Shown here: one piece after another, positions 45,811-59,447 of the stretch
Numbering within the stretch: position 1 is the first letter of the stretch
Layout: each line of letters starts with the position of its first letter
Assembly (NCBI GenBank): GCA_029204225.1
Contig: CM055095.1
Coordinates: 60,340,540 to 60,404,539 of the forward strand
Direction: 5' to 3'
Length of the DNA stretch: 64,000 nucleotides
DNA from: Diphasiastrum complanatum
Lineage: Eukaryota > Streptophyta > Lycopodiopsida > Lycopodiales > Lycopodiaceae
Position numbers and translations under genes: made by a program
The notes under the pieces: model-generated
What the model was told of the DNA's origin: nothing
The model's input: the letters and a program-made list of their open reading frames with translations, nothing else
The model's database searches: none

Positions 45811-46000
45811 TTTTTTTTCATGAAAAAAAATACACTTGATAAAAATGGTCTTCAGTATAAATTTATAACTTATGCCTCATCAAAATTGAAGGAAAAATAC
45901 CATTGATTAAGACTTTTCCCTGCAAGTAAATCGATGCTTCCAAACTTGGATTATGGAGGTATGTTTAGAATACTCAGAATTAAAACGAGACTGTAAAGTG

Positions 46001-46267
46001 TAACGAGGGCAGGGGTTTTACTTATACCCTTTTTTGATGAATAGAAGTATACGACATTACATATGGGATATACCATTTGCCACGTGTCACTCCCTTATTC
46101 CTCAAAGCTATCTCATATATTTCAAAAAAATACATTTTTATGTAATAGATAACGGGCCTGGAAGGCCCGTTCTGGGTTTTTATTGGGTCGTGGGCGAGCT
46201 CGTGAGGGCGAGCCCATGGCTCAATGAAAACCCAGAACGGGCCTTCCCAGGACCGTTACCCTCGTTA
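46001..46267. mobile_element. Candidate MITE with long internal foldback
   Basis: Ends TAACGAGGG and CCCTCGTTA are inverted. Inside, 46149-46187 and 46219-46258 form a long imperfect stem (AACGGGCCTGG and GGCCCGTTCTGGGTTTT pair with their complements). TA at both ends could be a Tc1/mariner-type duplication. No coding. Confidence 0.5.
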
Positions 46268-46584
46268 TTAGAAGGTTTCTCATATACGGTCTTAAACCGT
46301 AGAGCGTATGCACGATGAAGTGGATAAGGATCAGTCAAGTCTTCCTGCTGATCGAAACATGAGACTTGAGTATGAATGCTCTCTCACCACATGCTGCAAT
46401 AGAGAATCAAAATTTACAGTCTATCATCCAACCTATGGATATTGCAAAGCTCACTAATGATACTAGATAATAGGTTGAGTACTCTATCTTGGAGAGAGAG
46501 CTACAGATCATCAATTTAAACATATATAAAACTTACATATATATATATATTTTATGTATTGTATATATACATATATATATCACA

Positions 46585-46756
46585 TAATATTGCGGTCTTC
46601 TATGGCCATATTGCGGACTACGGCCATATTGCGATCTTCTATGGCCATATTGCGGTCTTCTACGTCCATACTGCGTTCTATGGCCATATTGCGGACTACG
46701 GCCATATTACGGTCTTCTACGGCCATATTGCGATCTACTAAGGCCATATTGTGGGC

Positions 46757-46760
<4 letters not shown>
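46585..46760. repeat. ~21-bp minisatellite, CGGCCATATTGCGGTCTTCTA type
   Basis: About eight units of GGCCATATTGCGGTCTTCTA and the variant GGCCATATTGCGGACTAC, ending in GTGGGCATAA before a (TA)n array. Confidence 0.85.
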
Positions 46761-46832
<72 letters not shown>

Positions 46833-46885
46833 CATACATAATATATATTTGTTACATAACAGATAATTAATGAATATATAAAACT

Positions 46886-46944
<59 letters not shown>
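46760..46944. repeat. (TA)n arrays around a short spacer
   Basis: TA runs at 46760-46826 and 46889-46944. The spacer has ATAATATATATTTGTTACAT, repeated near 47220. Confidence 0.95.
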
Positions 46945-46947
<3 letters not shown>

Positions 46948-46974
46948 GTATTGTAAATATATATATATATCACA

Positions 46975-47152
46975 TAATATTGCGGTCTTCTAAGGCCATA
47001 TTGCGGTCTTCTACGGCCATATTGTGGTCTTCTACATCGATATTGCGGACTACGGCCATATTGAGGACTTCTACCTCCATATTGCGGACTACGGCCATAT
47101 TGCGGTCTTCTACCTACATGTTGTGGTCCTATGTGGCTATATTGCGGCCATA

Positions 47153-47203
<51 letters not shown>

Positions 47204-47330
47204 ATACTACTACATACATAATATATATTTGTAGCAAAACAGATAATTCATAAATATATAGAAATAACATATATATTGGAATCTTACGCGGCCACGTCGT
47301 GGTGCTTTGCGGCTCTATTGCGGGCATAGT
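46975..47330. repeat. Second block of the ~21-bp minisatellite and (TA)n
   Basis: Units from 46980 to 47153, a (TA)n run at 47154-47200, and one more degenerate block at 47285-47330 (TGCGGCTCTATTGCGGGCAT). Confidence 0.85.
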
Positions 47331-47339
47331 ATATATATA

Positions 47340-47790
47340 TATATACTCTGTATCTGCGGGTTTAAGTATTTTGACCCCAGTCTTATGGAGTTGATGTAGT
47401 TCACAGGACTATGTGCAACTACTCCAGGAAATAATATTTCCGCCATTTTGAACACGGTTGAAGTCATGGACTCTTGATAGCTCTCTCCATGAAGGTATTT
47501 GTGAATCAATTCCCAATTAGTAGTAACACGAGAACCAATGATATCGACGGGGAAGTATTTCATGTGCGGCTCCTCGCTCAAAGTCTATAGAACAAGCACA
47601 AGATATATTTAGCCTGCTGGCCTAACTAATAGCCTACTAATTTCTCTTACCTCTCAGCACTTTTTGTCAAATTCCAACAACTTTGCTGCCATTTTCCTAG
47701 CTCAAAGGTCTATTGGCTTTTTAGACATCGAACCTACAAGATTACAAGGCAGATCTTCTCCGAGCCTCAAGAAGGGTAGCACCTATTTCA
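47340..47790 (-). other. Unrecognised two-exon-like coding remnant
   Basis: The minus strand reads KMAAKLLEFDKKC, a possible GTAAGAG donor (about 47651) and CTATAG acceptor (about 47587), then SEEPHMKYFPVDIIGSRVTT, NWELIHKYLHGESYQESM and KMAEILFPGVVAHSPVNYIN to about 47350. The second piece has a convincing amino-acid composition but no family I know. A TGA lies before the donor, so the model may be wrong or the gene broken. Confidence 0.3.
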
Positions 47791-47841
47791 GCCCTAAACA
47801 AATTCATGCTTCACGCTCTATTAACTATCTTCACAGATAAA

Positions 47842-49520
47842 TGTGCTTCCAAACCATAAACCCTAAACATAGTTATGGGATTCTGATCTATGAATTGGTC
47901 ACATTCAGTGAGAAACAATCAGAACCTCACGGGGGAATGCCACTAATTGGACTACTTTCCAACATAGCCAAAACAGGTTCAGTGTCGTCGAATGAAGTCC
48001 ATTTTTCAAACCGTCTGTTTTGTCCTCTCTTGCACGCCGATACGAACCTACAGAACTAAATTGCGCACCAAATGGTTCAGTACTCACATCGAAATGTGCA
48101 TCCAAACCAGAAACCCTAAACATAGTGCTGGGATTCTAGGCTCGTCGAGCAAGGAATTGGTCCGATTCAGTAAAAAATGGTCAAAACTTCGGACGGAAGG
48201 TGTCACGTTGGTTGTCTAGAAACGCCCTTTCTGTCGGGGGGGATTGCCACTAAATGGACTACTTTCCAACATTCCTAAGAATTGGTCCAATGTTGCCGAA
48301 CAGAATCCATTTTTCAGACCCTCTGTTCTGTCTTGTGCTACATGCTGATACAAACCTAAAACACTAAACTAGGCTCCAAATGGTTCAGTACTCAGCCAAA
48401 CGTGCATCCAAACCAGAAACCCTAAACGTAATGCTGGGATTCTAGGTCCGTCGAGCAAAAAATTGGTCGGATTCAATAAAAAATGGTTAGAACTTCGAAC
48501 AAGAAGTGTCCACAGGTTTGTGGGCTCAACACGCATCCACATGACCATTTGCAGTTGAATTCTGATACCGTTTGTCCAGATACGCCCTTTCTGTCGGAGG
48601 GATCGCCACTAAATGGACTACTTTGCAACATTTCCAAAAATTGGTCCAATGTTGTCGAACAGAGTCCTTTTTTCAGACCCTTTGTTTCGTCTTGTGCTGC
48701 ACGCTGATACAAACCTACATCACTAAACTGGGCTCCAAATTGTTCAGTACTCATAGCAAAATGTGCGCTCAAACCAGAAACCCTAAATGTAATGTTGAGA
48801 TTCTATCCGGTCGAGCCAAGAATTGGTCGGATTCAGCAAAAGCCTGTTAGAACTTTGAATGAGAGGTGTCCACAAGTTTGTGGCTTCACACAAACCCACA
48901 GGACCATTTGCAGCTCAATTATGACGTCATTTGTCCAGAACGCCCTTTATGTCGAGGGGATTGCCACTAAATGGACTACTTTCCAACATTCCCGAGAATT
49001 GGTCCAGTGTTGCCGAACGGAGTCTGTTTTCCAGACCCTCTGTTTCGTCCTGTGCTACATGCTAAGACAAACTCACATGACTAAACTGGGCTCCAAATGA
49101 TTTAGTACTCACAGCGAAACGTGCATCCAAACTAGAAACCCTAAATGTAGTCCTAGGATTCTAGGCCCGTTGAGTCAAGATTCAGTAAAAAATAGTCAAA
49201 ACCTTGAACGGTACATGTCCAGAGGTTCGTGGGCTCAACACAAACCCACTGGACCAGTTGTTGCTCAATTCCAATGTTGTATGCATGAAAACGCTCTTCG
49301 TATCGGGAGGAACGCCACTAGGGCACAATAAATGAACTACTTTTTGGCATTTACAAGAAGTGGTCCAGTATCGCCAAACGGGCTCCGTCTTTTGCATGCC
49401 ATCTGTTCCATCCAATGCTGCACGTAAAGACAAATCCGCATCAACAAACCGGACTCCAAGAGGTTCAGTATGCACAGCGAAACATGCGTTCAAGCCAGGA
49501 ACCCTAAAAGCAGTCTAGGG
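47842..49520. repeat. Satellite-like tandem array, six units of 254-363 bp
   Basis: Units begin at about 47842, 48096, 48402, 48763, 49121 and 49484 with GTGCATCCAAACCAGAAACC then CTAAA. Shared blocks include ATTGCCACTAAATGGACTAC, CCAACATT, TTCAGACCCTCTGTT and GGTTCAGTACTCA. Divergence between units is marked. Confidence 0.85.
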
Positions 49521-49549
49521 AATTGTAAAGATATCGAGTTTTGAGAAAT

Positions 49550-49990
49550 CAATGCATGCACGTGCACACTCATACAAACACGAATCATACACACAAATCC
49601 ACACACACACACACACACACACACACACCATCAGTCACATAAATCACAAACCATCGGACACATCATACACACAAATCTACACACATAGATACACATGCAC
49701 GCTCATACACACAAATCAATACACACACACATCGACCGCCTGCCATCGGTGGGCACACTATGCTAAACTACCCACACATGCACAAATATACACACTCTCA
49801 CGAATGCACACATATATAAACACATGCACTCACGTACATACACCCATCGGCTTTCCTCCTGAACCATTGGCTGCCATCCAAACCATCGGCCACACATGAA
49901 CGACCATCAGCTTTCCTCCTAAACCATCGGCCACCATCCAAATCATCGGCCGTCACCTAGATCGTCCGTCATTGCCTGTCAACGACGGGC
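49550..49990. repeat. CA-rich and CCATCGGCC-type low-complexity DNA
   Basis: (CA)n at 49596-49628, variants of ACACATACACACAAAT, then repeated CATCGGCCACCATCCAAACC. No gene. Confidence 0.8.
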
Positions 49991-50019
49991 ACACGTTACT
50001 AATATTAATATATTAATAT

Positions 50020-51054
50020 ATCCTAGGCAACTAGCACATGGCTTTAACTTGAAAAATGTAAGATGATGGTGCTAGAAATTCATATTCCTTTTCAAAATGC
50101 AACTACAATGGTTAGTTTTTTATTCTACCAAAGGTTGCTAACTGTTTAAAGGGGCTTCAAGCTTTAAAAAGTATCATGAATCCACTATTAAATTCTCCCA
50201 TAATTGATAATTCATAAAAAATTAGCTTTATCTACTATGTCAACATCAATTCTTTTATTATACTTTCTTCACTTTTTGCTCTTCGTATGATTTTCATTGT
50301 TTTGTTGAGATTTCTTTCTTTCCAAGACAAATAAAAACAAATATCTAAGAATATTGTGCTTAAAGTAGTTATACTCAACAATATGAATATTGATGCATAA
50401 TTTGAGCATATAAACAAAAATTTCAAAGACTTGAATCACTGGTGTCAACATGATATACAACTATCCTCGTTCCAACAAGTAACAACTATATATGGCACAC
50501 AATTGGATCATGTCTAGACAAACATATAAAAATTCAAGAAATTTATCTGGATCTACATACGCTTACTAGTCAAATCATTTACCAATATATTAGTACATGT
50601 GTGATTAACAAAAACCAATAATGTTATTATATCAACTCCCAGCTATAAACTCTATTTTATCAAATACTAAACTAAACATGTAACCTATTAACAACTATAT
50701 ATGGCACACAATTGGATCATGTCTAGACAAACGTACAAAAATTCAAGAAATTTATCTGGATCTACATACGCTTATTGGTCAAATCATTCACCAATATATT
50801 AGTACATGTGTAATTAGCAAAAACCAATAATGTTATTATATCAACTCCCAGGTATACACTCTATTTTATCAAATACTAAACTTAACATGTAACCTGTTAC
50901 TTTAACCAAAGCATGCATTTCCATGTTCTCATCTCCCCTATAAAACAAATTTCAAAATACTTTAATAAAATGCAGTTTAGCACATATTGCAAAGCAAATC
51001 TTTTGAAATAATTACTTGAAATATAAAAAAAGGAGAAGAGTGTGTGTGTATCAT
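50020..51054 (-). repeat. 3' flank of F-box family, third copy
   Basis: Matches 21260-22290. It holds the same two degenerate units with AAATACTAAACTTAACATGT. Confidence 0.85.
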
Positions 51055-51419
51055 ATTGGGACACCCATCAAAAGTCGAGGTTCATAGCAAAAGTTTAGGC
51101 ACAACATGGGAAATTCCTTGCTACCACCTACACCACTCTTCAAAATATTAGGACATTATGGTGCTTCCTTCCAAGTGTCCACACGCAACCGCAACCCATC
51201 CTCATCCGTCATGGATAGATCCAACACTAGCACTCTATGTCCAACATCTTTGCGAAAATAGATGAAATTGCCTCCCCCCGAGCTGTATCGATCTAAGTTA
51301 GCATAACGGCTAGGTGCACTCACCATAAGGAGTAACGGATCTGGCATTACGCCAAGCCTAAGCCATCTCGGCACTGGGTGAGGATTGAATTTCCAAACCT
51401 TGACACTCGTTGCTATTAG
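51055..51419 (-). pseudogene. F-box/kelch-like gene, third copy, 3' end only
   Basis: Minus strand LIATSVKVWKFNPHPVPRWL, LLLMVSAPSRYANLDRYSSG, GNFIYFRKDVGHRVLVLDLS, then WKEAP and a TAA at about 51155 where the intact genes have GAA (Glu). After the stop the homologous C-terminus goes on to YEPRLLMGVPI. It is truncated upstream at 51420, where unrelated purine-rich DNA starts. It keeps the C-terminal segment that the left-arm gene has lost. Confidence 0.85.
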
Positions 51420-51481
51420 GGAATCAGCACAAGAGAGAGGGGAGACACAAAGAGAGACTGGAATCAGCGTGAGATAGGATG

Positions 51482-51484
<3 letters not shown>

Positions 51485-51569
<85 letters not shown>
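51485..51569. repeat. (GA)n microsatellite
   Basis: Lies directly beside the break of the third F-box copy. Confidence 0.95.
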
Positions 51570-51570
<1 letters not shown>

Positions 51571-51589
51571 ACTAAAAGCTACACTGAAA

Positions 51590-51790
51590 GTCAATTACGC
51601 ACGACAATGGTCCATTGGTTAGACCATTGCCACAAATAATCTGGTCCCCGAACACCTCGTGGCCTCCGGCACTCGTTGCCCGGGACCCGGATTATTTAAG
51701 GTACTAGCCCTCCCAATGGCCATTACCGTGCGTGGGATTTTAATCACTTTTTGGACCGCATATTATTTTGCATAATATAAAGCTGTGAGC
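51590..51790. repeat. Palindromic-motif repeat unit
   Basis: TTGCCACAAATAATCTGGTC, GGATTATTTAAGGTACTAGC, then the TATTATTTTGCATAATATAA palindrome. Confidence 0.7.
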
Positions 51791-51838
51791 ATGTGAAAGA
51801 GAGAACCAAAGCTTTGATGCATGCATCGCTTGCGCGCG

Positions 51839-52420
<582 letters not shown>

Positions 52421-52499
52421 AGAAAAAGATTAAGATGAGCGAATAAGAACTAGAGTTGCACTCATCATGAGACAAAAATTGGGAGCAAAAAAGATAGAC

Positions 52500-52740
52500 A
52501 ACACCTAAAAAAAATTGGCCGACCTTCAACTAGGTGAGGCAATGGTTCATTGGTCGGACCATTACCACGAAGAATTTGATTCCCAGACAGATCGTGGCCT
52601 CCGTCTTTCGTGGTTGGGTCCCGGGTTATTTATTGTAATGCCCTCCCAATGGCCATTACCTACTATGTAATTGTCGTTTGTTCGATTTTAGCCCATTTTT
52701 GGGCCCTATATTAATTTGCATAATATAGGGCCCCGAAGTG
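52500..52740. repeat. Palindromic-motif repeat unit
   Basis: ACCATTACCACGAAGAATTT, CCTCCCAATGGCCATTACCT, then the CCCTATATTAATTTGCATAA palindrome. Confidence 0.7.
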
Positions 52741-52801
52741 AACTTTTTCTGTTTTTAATCAAAATTTATGCCTATGTGTGCATTGAGATACAACGTGCGT
52801 G

Positions 52802-53741
<940 letters not shown>

Positions 53742-54230
53742 TGCTATAAAAACACTAAAAGGATAGTTCCTAAGATGAGAATAGGAGAACACAGTAAGAG
53801 AAACAATGGAGCCAAACCGCCCAACCAATCCTAGATCAAAACTGGATCTAGCCCCCAAGCCATGCCATGTGAAGCAAGAGGAGAAGAGAGAACTTGGTAA
53901 CCTAAACCCAATATGTCAACAGGAGAATCCCTACCTCATTATATAGAGAGTAGAGTCATGTGCATGAAACCATTCAACCCCCATGCAAGTCAACTAGAAA
54001 TAGATCACATCTCTTATCTATATAAATAGTCCTCTTGCCTATATCTGTCACACAGACATGCAATACTCCATATGTCTCAATTAGAGTGTCTGGGTCCTCT
54101 CAAGATTATTAGTCACAAACAGGCCTCAACATGGAATTAAATCTCGGCATGACCAATAATCTCGAGTACTGGAGGGTCGGTCTACCATGTTGGGACTATT
54201 CCATGTCCTCAACCGAATATGGCCATAACA
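53742..54230 (-). repeat. LTR of the solo-LTR family, with adjacent polypurine tract
   Basis: TGCTATAAAAAC to GGCCATAACA. The next bases (TTCTTCCCTCCTTAAA) are, on the minus strand, a polypurine tract directly before an LTR start TGTTATGGCC. This is therefore the 3' LTR of a minus-strand element whose interior lies to the right. It is the more divergent relative of the LTRs at 30894 and 34139. Confidence 0.8.
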
Positions 54231-55680
54231 TTCTTCCCTCCTTAAACTGCTTCTATCCTTAGAAGCTCCTCAAAAGGGAAAGAATCACAAGAATAGTTCC
54301 TTTGGCTTTAAATATTAACCATGAAAATCATTGTCCTTATTCTGACTTCCATATCAAACATGTACTCAGAGATAAACCAATTTCCAATCGTTAATCTCTG
54401 TTTTGGAGTACAAGCTCTGGTTTGAAAAGTACACTAAGAGATACATTTTCTCAACTAGGTTACATTCAACACAAGTTAGTAACATTAACTTCATGTAAAT
54501 CACTTACATGAACCACTGAGTGAAATATTTCCTAACATAGGAGATTTAAAGTTAAAGAGAATAATAATTATTACAGTATAAAATTATTCACCACTTTGGT
54601 AGATACTTCATAAGCTTCCAAGTTTAACTATCCTTAGAATCCAATTTTAAGATATGATAATTCATTCAACCAGAATTTCTAGGAGAATCAGTAAGATATA
54701 GAATGATTAAAACTCAACTCTATGTATCCCAAATACTCTTTTGAATTAAATGCTCCTATTTCTAGCTCCAAATACAAGAAAATAACATCCATTCATCTTA
54801 ATAGACTTGTTTGCCTCCTATCATAACTTTAGATCCAATCAAATGAAGAACTATACTCAAGCATCTGCAGACCATAAGCTGTAGTAGAATAGCATCCACT
54901 AGATTAATTAAATTCTCCACAAGTAAAATACTTATCTTGTGAGAATGTCTGTGAGATCCATAGGTTCTCAATAATACTGGAGTAAAGATATTCAAAATAT
55001 TGATCTGAATTCTTACTCAATTAATAGACCCAGACTTATAGTCCTTATAGTCCTTTGACAATAATTAACTATCTATTTATGATCCGCCAATCATAAATCC
55101 TAATTTTCTGGAATCCCAAAACCATAATCATTTATAGGATACTGGAGTATATGTCCACATAACTCAGGAAAAGTAAGAATTATTCCAAAATCTCTCCACT
55201 AAGAAAATACTAGATTTAGGAATATTCTTCAAACAAGATTCCTTAACTGAAGTGCAAGATTCAAGCTCTATAAACCACTGGTAATGAAAGACTAAATGCC
55301 TACCAAAATGACAATCATCCTCAACTACAAAAAACTTTAGATTACAATCCAAAATCACATCTAGATACCCAAACTCTTGCTGAATATCAATTCACTTATT
55401 ATTCTTGGATCCATTATGATTCGTTATCCAATTGAGCTCTCTGGGAAGCAATCACTGATGAGCTGAGTCCCTTCCTTAACTAAGGAATACTCTATCCCAA
55501 AAATACTATATATCCAATGCACACAATTTTAACTGATGAACCCAAATGATTCACTAATCATGCGTCTTCCAAGCAATATAATTCAAAACCATCAGCTCCT
55601 GGTGAATCCACATCACACTGATTGTTTTACCAATTAACTTCATCCTGGAGTAATCAACTACTCAAGTTAATTGCCATCGA
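54231..55680 (-). mobile_element. Retroelement interior, non-coding or decayed
   Basis: Stops in all frames. The minus strand at 55164-55358 has a 64-codon piece (YLDVILDCNLKF type, hidden by shifts) that I do not recognise. 55030-55680 matches 16300-17060. Family not identified. Confidence 0.5.
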
Positions 55681-56329
<649 letters not shown>

Positions 56330-56421
56330 GGGTGCGTGTGGAGTAGAGAAGAATCTCTCCAACAAATATCTTTCTATCTCTCTCTATCTCGTCCGTGCAA
56401 CAAAGAGCAAAATCTCTCTCT

Positions 56422-57177
56422 ATAGTGGGTTTCTTTCCTTGCCTAACCTGAATCAAAGATCTAGTCAATCTAGCATCAAAGAGACGGAGTTAGTTGTCAT
56501 GCAGAGGTTTGCTCCCATGAGAGTGATAGTATAGTTCAGATTTCAATGTGAATGGAGGATCTAACACTAACATCCATTAACACTAAGCGTTAACACTACA
56601 TCCATTAACCCTACTTCCATTAATCCTAAATCCACAACAATGATAGAAACTTACTCTTCTCTCTCTCCCTATCTCTCTCACAAAAAGCATAAGAAATAAC
56701 AATCCCAATAATGATCAAATCCAACAATTAGCAAAATCCAAAGAAAGCATGAGAAATTGAGGAGAAGAGAGGAAGAGCAAGGACATTCATCAATCGATTT
56801 CTAAAGAGAACCAATCTGCTTTAATGAAATGAGGAAATGAACATGAGGAGCAACTCGAGTTGGTCCCTTTTTGTAGTAGAGAGGAGGACCCTGGCCTCTG
56901 AATCCTATTGGTCGAGTCTTGCCTCTCTTTTTATTCAAATTTAAAAAAGTGTGGGAACCATCAAAATTGGAGGGAAACCCTACTTTATTCACTAACTTGA
57001 CATTTAGGTCCTACGACATTAAAAGTCCCGCAAAAAGGCCTAAAGTCCTTTTATTAACATTCTAATTAATCAAATAACTATGTGATCATTGGGTTGACTT
57101 ACACACGCAGGGTGCCAAATCCCTCTCACTTATTAACTAGGGTTAGGGTTGCCTTTGGATCCGCAAACCCTCCAACA
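56422..57177 (-). repeat. Ty3/gypsy LTR, family G2 (3' LTR)
   Basis: Minus-strand start TGTTGGAGGG at 57177 after the tract GGTGGGGGATACTGT. It is homologous to 40869-41362 but has about 220 bp more (56670-56890), and is slightly truncated at its far end. Confidence 0.8.
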
Positions 57178-57297
57178 ACAGTATCCCCCACCAAAATTGG
57201 TGGCGGTCCCACGACACCTGCAATATGTAGTAATTGGGGACTTTTATTGGCTTCGTGCCGAATCTTAATTAAATGATACTGCACCTTCTCCATAAAG

Positions 57298-59447
57298 TCA
57301 AGGCGTGCAGTATTGAAATCCCAAATTATGCGGCAGAAAACAACGGTGGGCTCCGGCAATCCACTTGGAAGTTGTCCATGAGGTGAAGCGGAATTCCCAA
57401 GAGCCTCCCATCATAGCCGCATGGAAATATAGTCGAGCAATCGGCAGCTGATCTTTGATTTGCTCTGAGGCCATCGGCTTATTTTGATCAAATGCCAGGG
57501 TAGGAAGACAATCGTCCCATTTGGTTGCCATTGACGCCAACAGAGTTAGATCTTTTGCAAACATTGTCGATTGTCGCACCGTTGGATCTGAAGAGTGGAC
57601 ATACTCTCTCTGATATGCCTGTAAGGCCCGGTGGAAATCCACTGAAATATTCCAGCTGTAAGGTTGGTGGATGATTGGCCAATTGGGCATATGGATGGTG
57701 ATTTTATCCATAGCCAATCCCAAATCTTTCCATTTTTGTCTTCGTGGCATTGGCACGTAATAAGGATCTACCCGCAATTGGCGAGGGCTGGCGACGTAAC
57801 TCCTAATTGATTCCGGAGTTTTTTCAAAAACTATGATTCTCCATGCCGGCTGCTCTCCCAGTGCAGGTATTTTGTCCAATTCTTTGTCGGCCTCGATATC
57901 GGAGGTCCTAAATTTGAGAACCCATCCACCATGCGAGGACTCATGTGGATGATGCTTTAAGAAGGTCTGGATCTGGACCTCGACGCTGATTGGCCTTCTG
58001 AATAAATGGCTTGTCCTTGATGAGGATGGACCTGCTTCTACTGCCGGTATAGTTGGCGGTTGATCTGCTAGATCTGGAACTGCCCCCTAGTCCATGCTCG
58101 AATCAACCCCTGTATCCCTCTGTACAGCTTCTTGGCGTGAAGGAGAGAATTGCGGCATGACCGGGATGGGGATTTGTGGTTCGGCTTCCAACACTTGGGC
58201 GATGGCTTTTTCATAGACATTGATGGTCTCTTTTGCCTTTGCCAGCTCGGTTGAAGCTGCTCCTTTGAACCTATCAAAGCGGCCTTGGAATCCCTGAAGG
58301 GCCACTTTGTATGTTTCCACTTTCTTGAACAAATATGCAGTCTCCGTTAGTGTGACCGGATGATCGGGTATTTGTGTTTGCATATATGCATCACGTTCAA
58401 GGGCGGTCGCATCCAATTCACCTTGAAGTCGTGTGCGATCTTGTTCGGCCATTTGTAATTGCCCCTTCAGCAGCTGCACCTGTTGCTTGGCATCTTGCAT
58501 TGCCTTATCTATCTGATCCTGTGCGGTTGTCAGGGCATTTTGCAAGGAGCTGATGTAGGTTTCCAAGCGATCAGCTTGTTGCTGGGCCAATGTCTTTTCG
58601 CTTTCAGCCTTTTCTTCACGTTGCTTGGCTATCTTCACCTCTCGATCCAACTGGACAATTTTTTGGATGATAAGAGTGTTATTGGATCCTAAAATAGAGA
58701 TCCTCTGTTCCATTTCCTGTTTTTTATCCAGCATAGACTGGATCACTTGCCCAAGGCTTGAAACTAACCCGAGAGCATCACCAGAATCGACAGTCGTGGA
58801 GGTGGCAACAGCATAAGACCCTGATGGTACTGTCCGTGGTAGGCATGGAATAGGTGCCAAAGTCTTTTCTTCTTCAAAAATATCCTCGTCTTCAAACTCT
58901 TCAGGCACTGTGGCGTCAAACTGCTTTGGTGACTTGACAACTGTATCGACTCGAAGTGTGGCTGGGCTACCCTGTGTGGCGGGTTGCTGATTGGCATCTT
59001 CGACACCAACAGTAGCTTCATGGATATGCCCAAATCCTCTTCCAGGGGATTGGGGTTCAAAGGGTGCTGGGCTCGGGGGCATTTCAAAGATTTCGGTGGC
59101 CCCAAGGGGGTTGGAATCATCGAACATATCCATGAAAAACTGTGTGTTGGGTGAGGTTGCTTCGGTGTGCGGGGGTGAGGCGGTCTGGGCAGCTATGATG
59201 GGAATGGTAGGCTTAATGGTCACAAACTGTTCTTGTATGGGAGCAGAGGTGAGGGAAGCATCAGAGGCGAGGGAAATGTGAAGTTCAGTGCGAACAGCAG
59301 CAGGGGGTGGAAGCGCAGTTGACGAGGTATGCCTAGTACGATGTCGTGACGTGGAAGGCGAGTCAAGAATTACGATCTCGCTGCGTGGAAGACGACGACT
59401 ATGAGAACTTGAGACCTGGTGAGATGACTCTTTTGGTGCTTCTTCTT
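57298..59447 (-). CDS. Gypsy G2 3' ORF: coiled-coil protein with one amber stop
   Basis: Open from 59447, first ATG 59223, to TAG at 58087, and in the same frame from there to 57298 (ending FLPHNLGFQYCTP). The N-terminus is Pro/Ser/Thr-rich, with an acidic stretch (EEFEDEDIFEEEK). Residues about 158-285 from the ATG form a long coiled coil (EMEQRISILGSNN, EVKIAKQREEKAESEKTLAQ, QQQADRLETYISSLQNALT). The part after the stop has WRIIVFEKTPESIRSY and PYSWNISVDFHRALQAYQRE. Its place before the polypurine tract matches the extra 3' ORF of Tat/Athila-like gypsy elements, whose function is not settled. I do not recognise a named domain. Confidence 0.6.

Noticed and set aside
45299-45815. Rho-independent terminators
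   Set aside because: Hairpin plus T-run shape fits, but the DNA is eukaryotic; hairpin repeats are the better description.
47842-49520. Protein-coding gene family in overlapping 70-110 codon ORFs
   Set aside because: The ORFs shift frame and strand between units, so the repeat itself is what is conserved.
49596-49740. CRISPR-like array of ACACAT repeats
   Set aside because: Simple CA-rich low-complexity sequence without distinct spacers.
57082-57276. Plus-strand 64-codon ORF
   Set aside because: Antisense to the gypsy LTR and polypurine tract.
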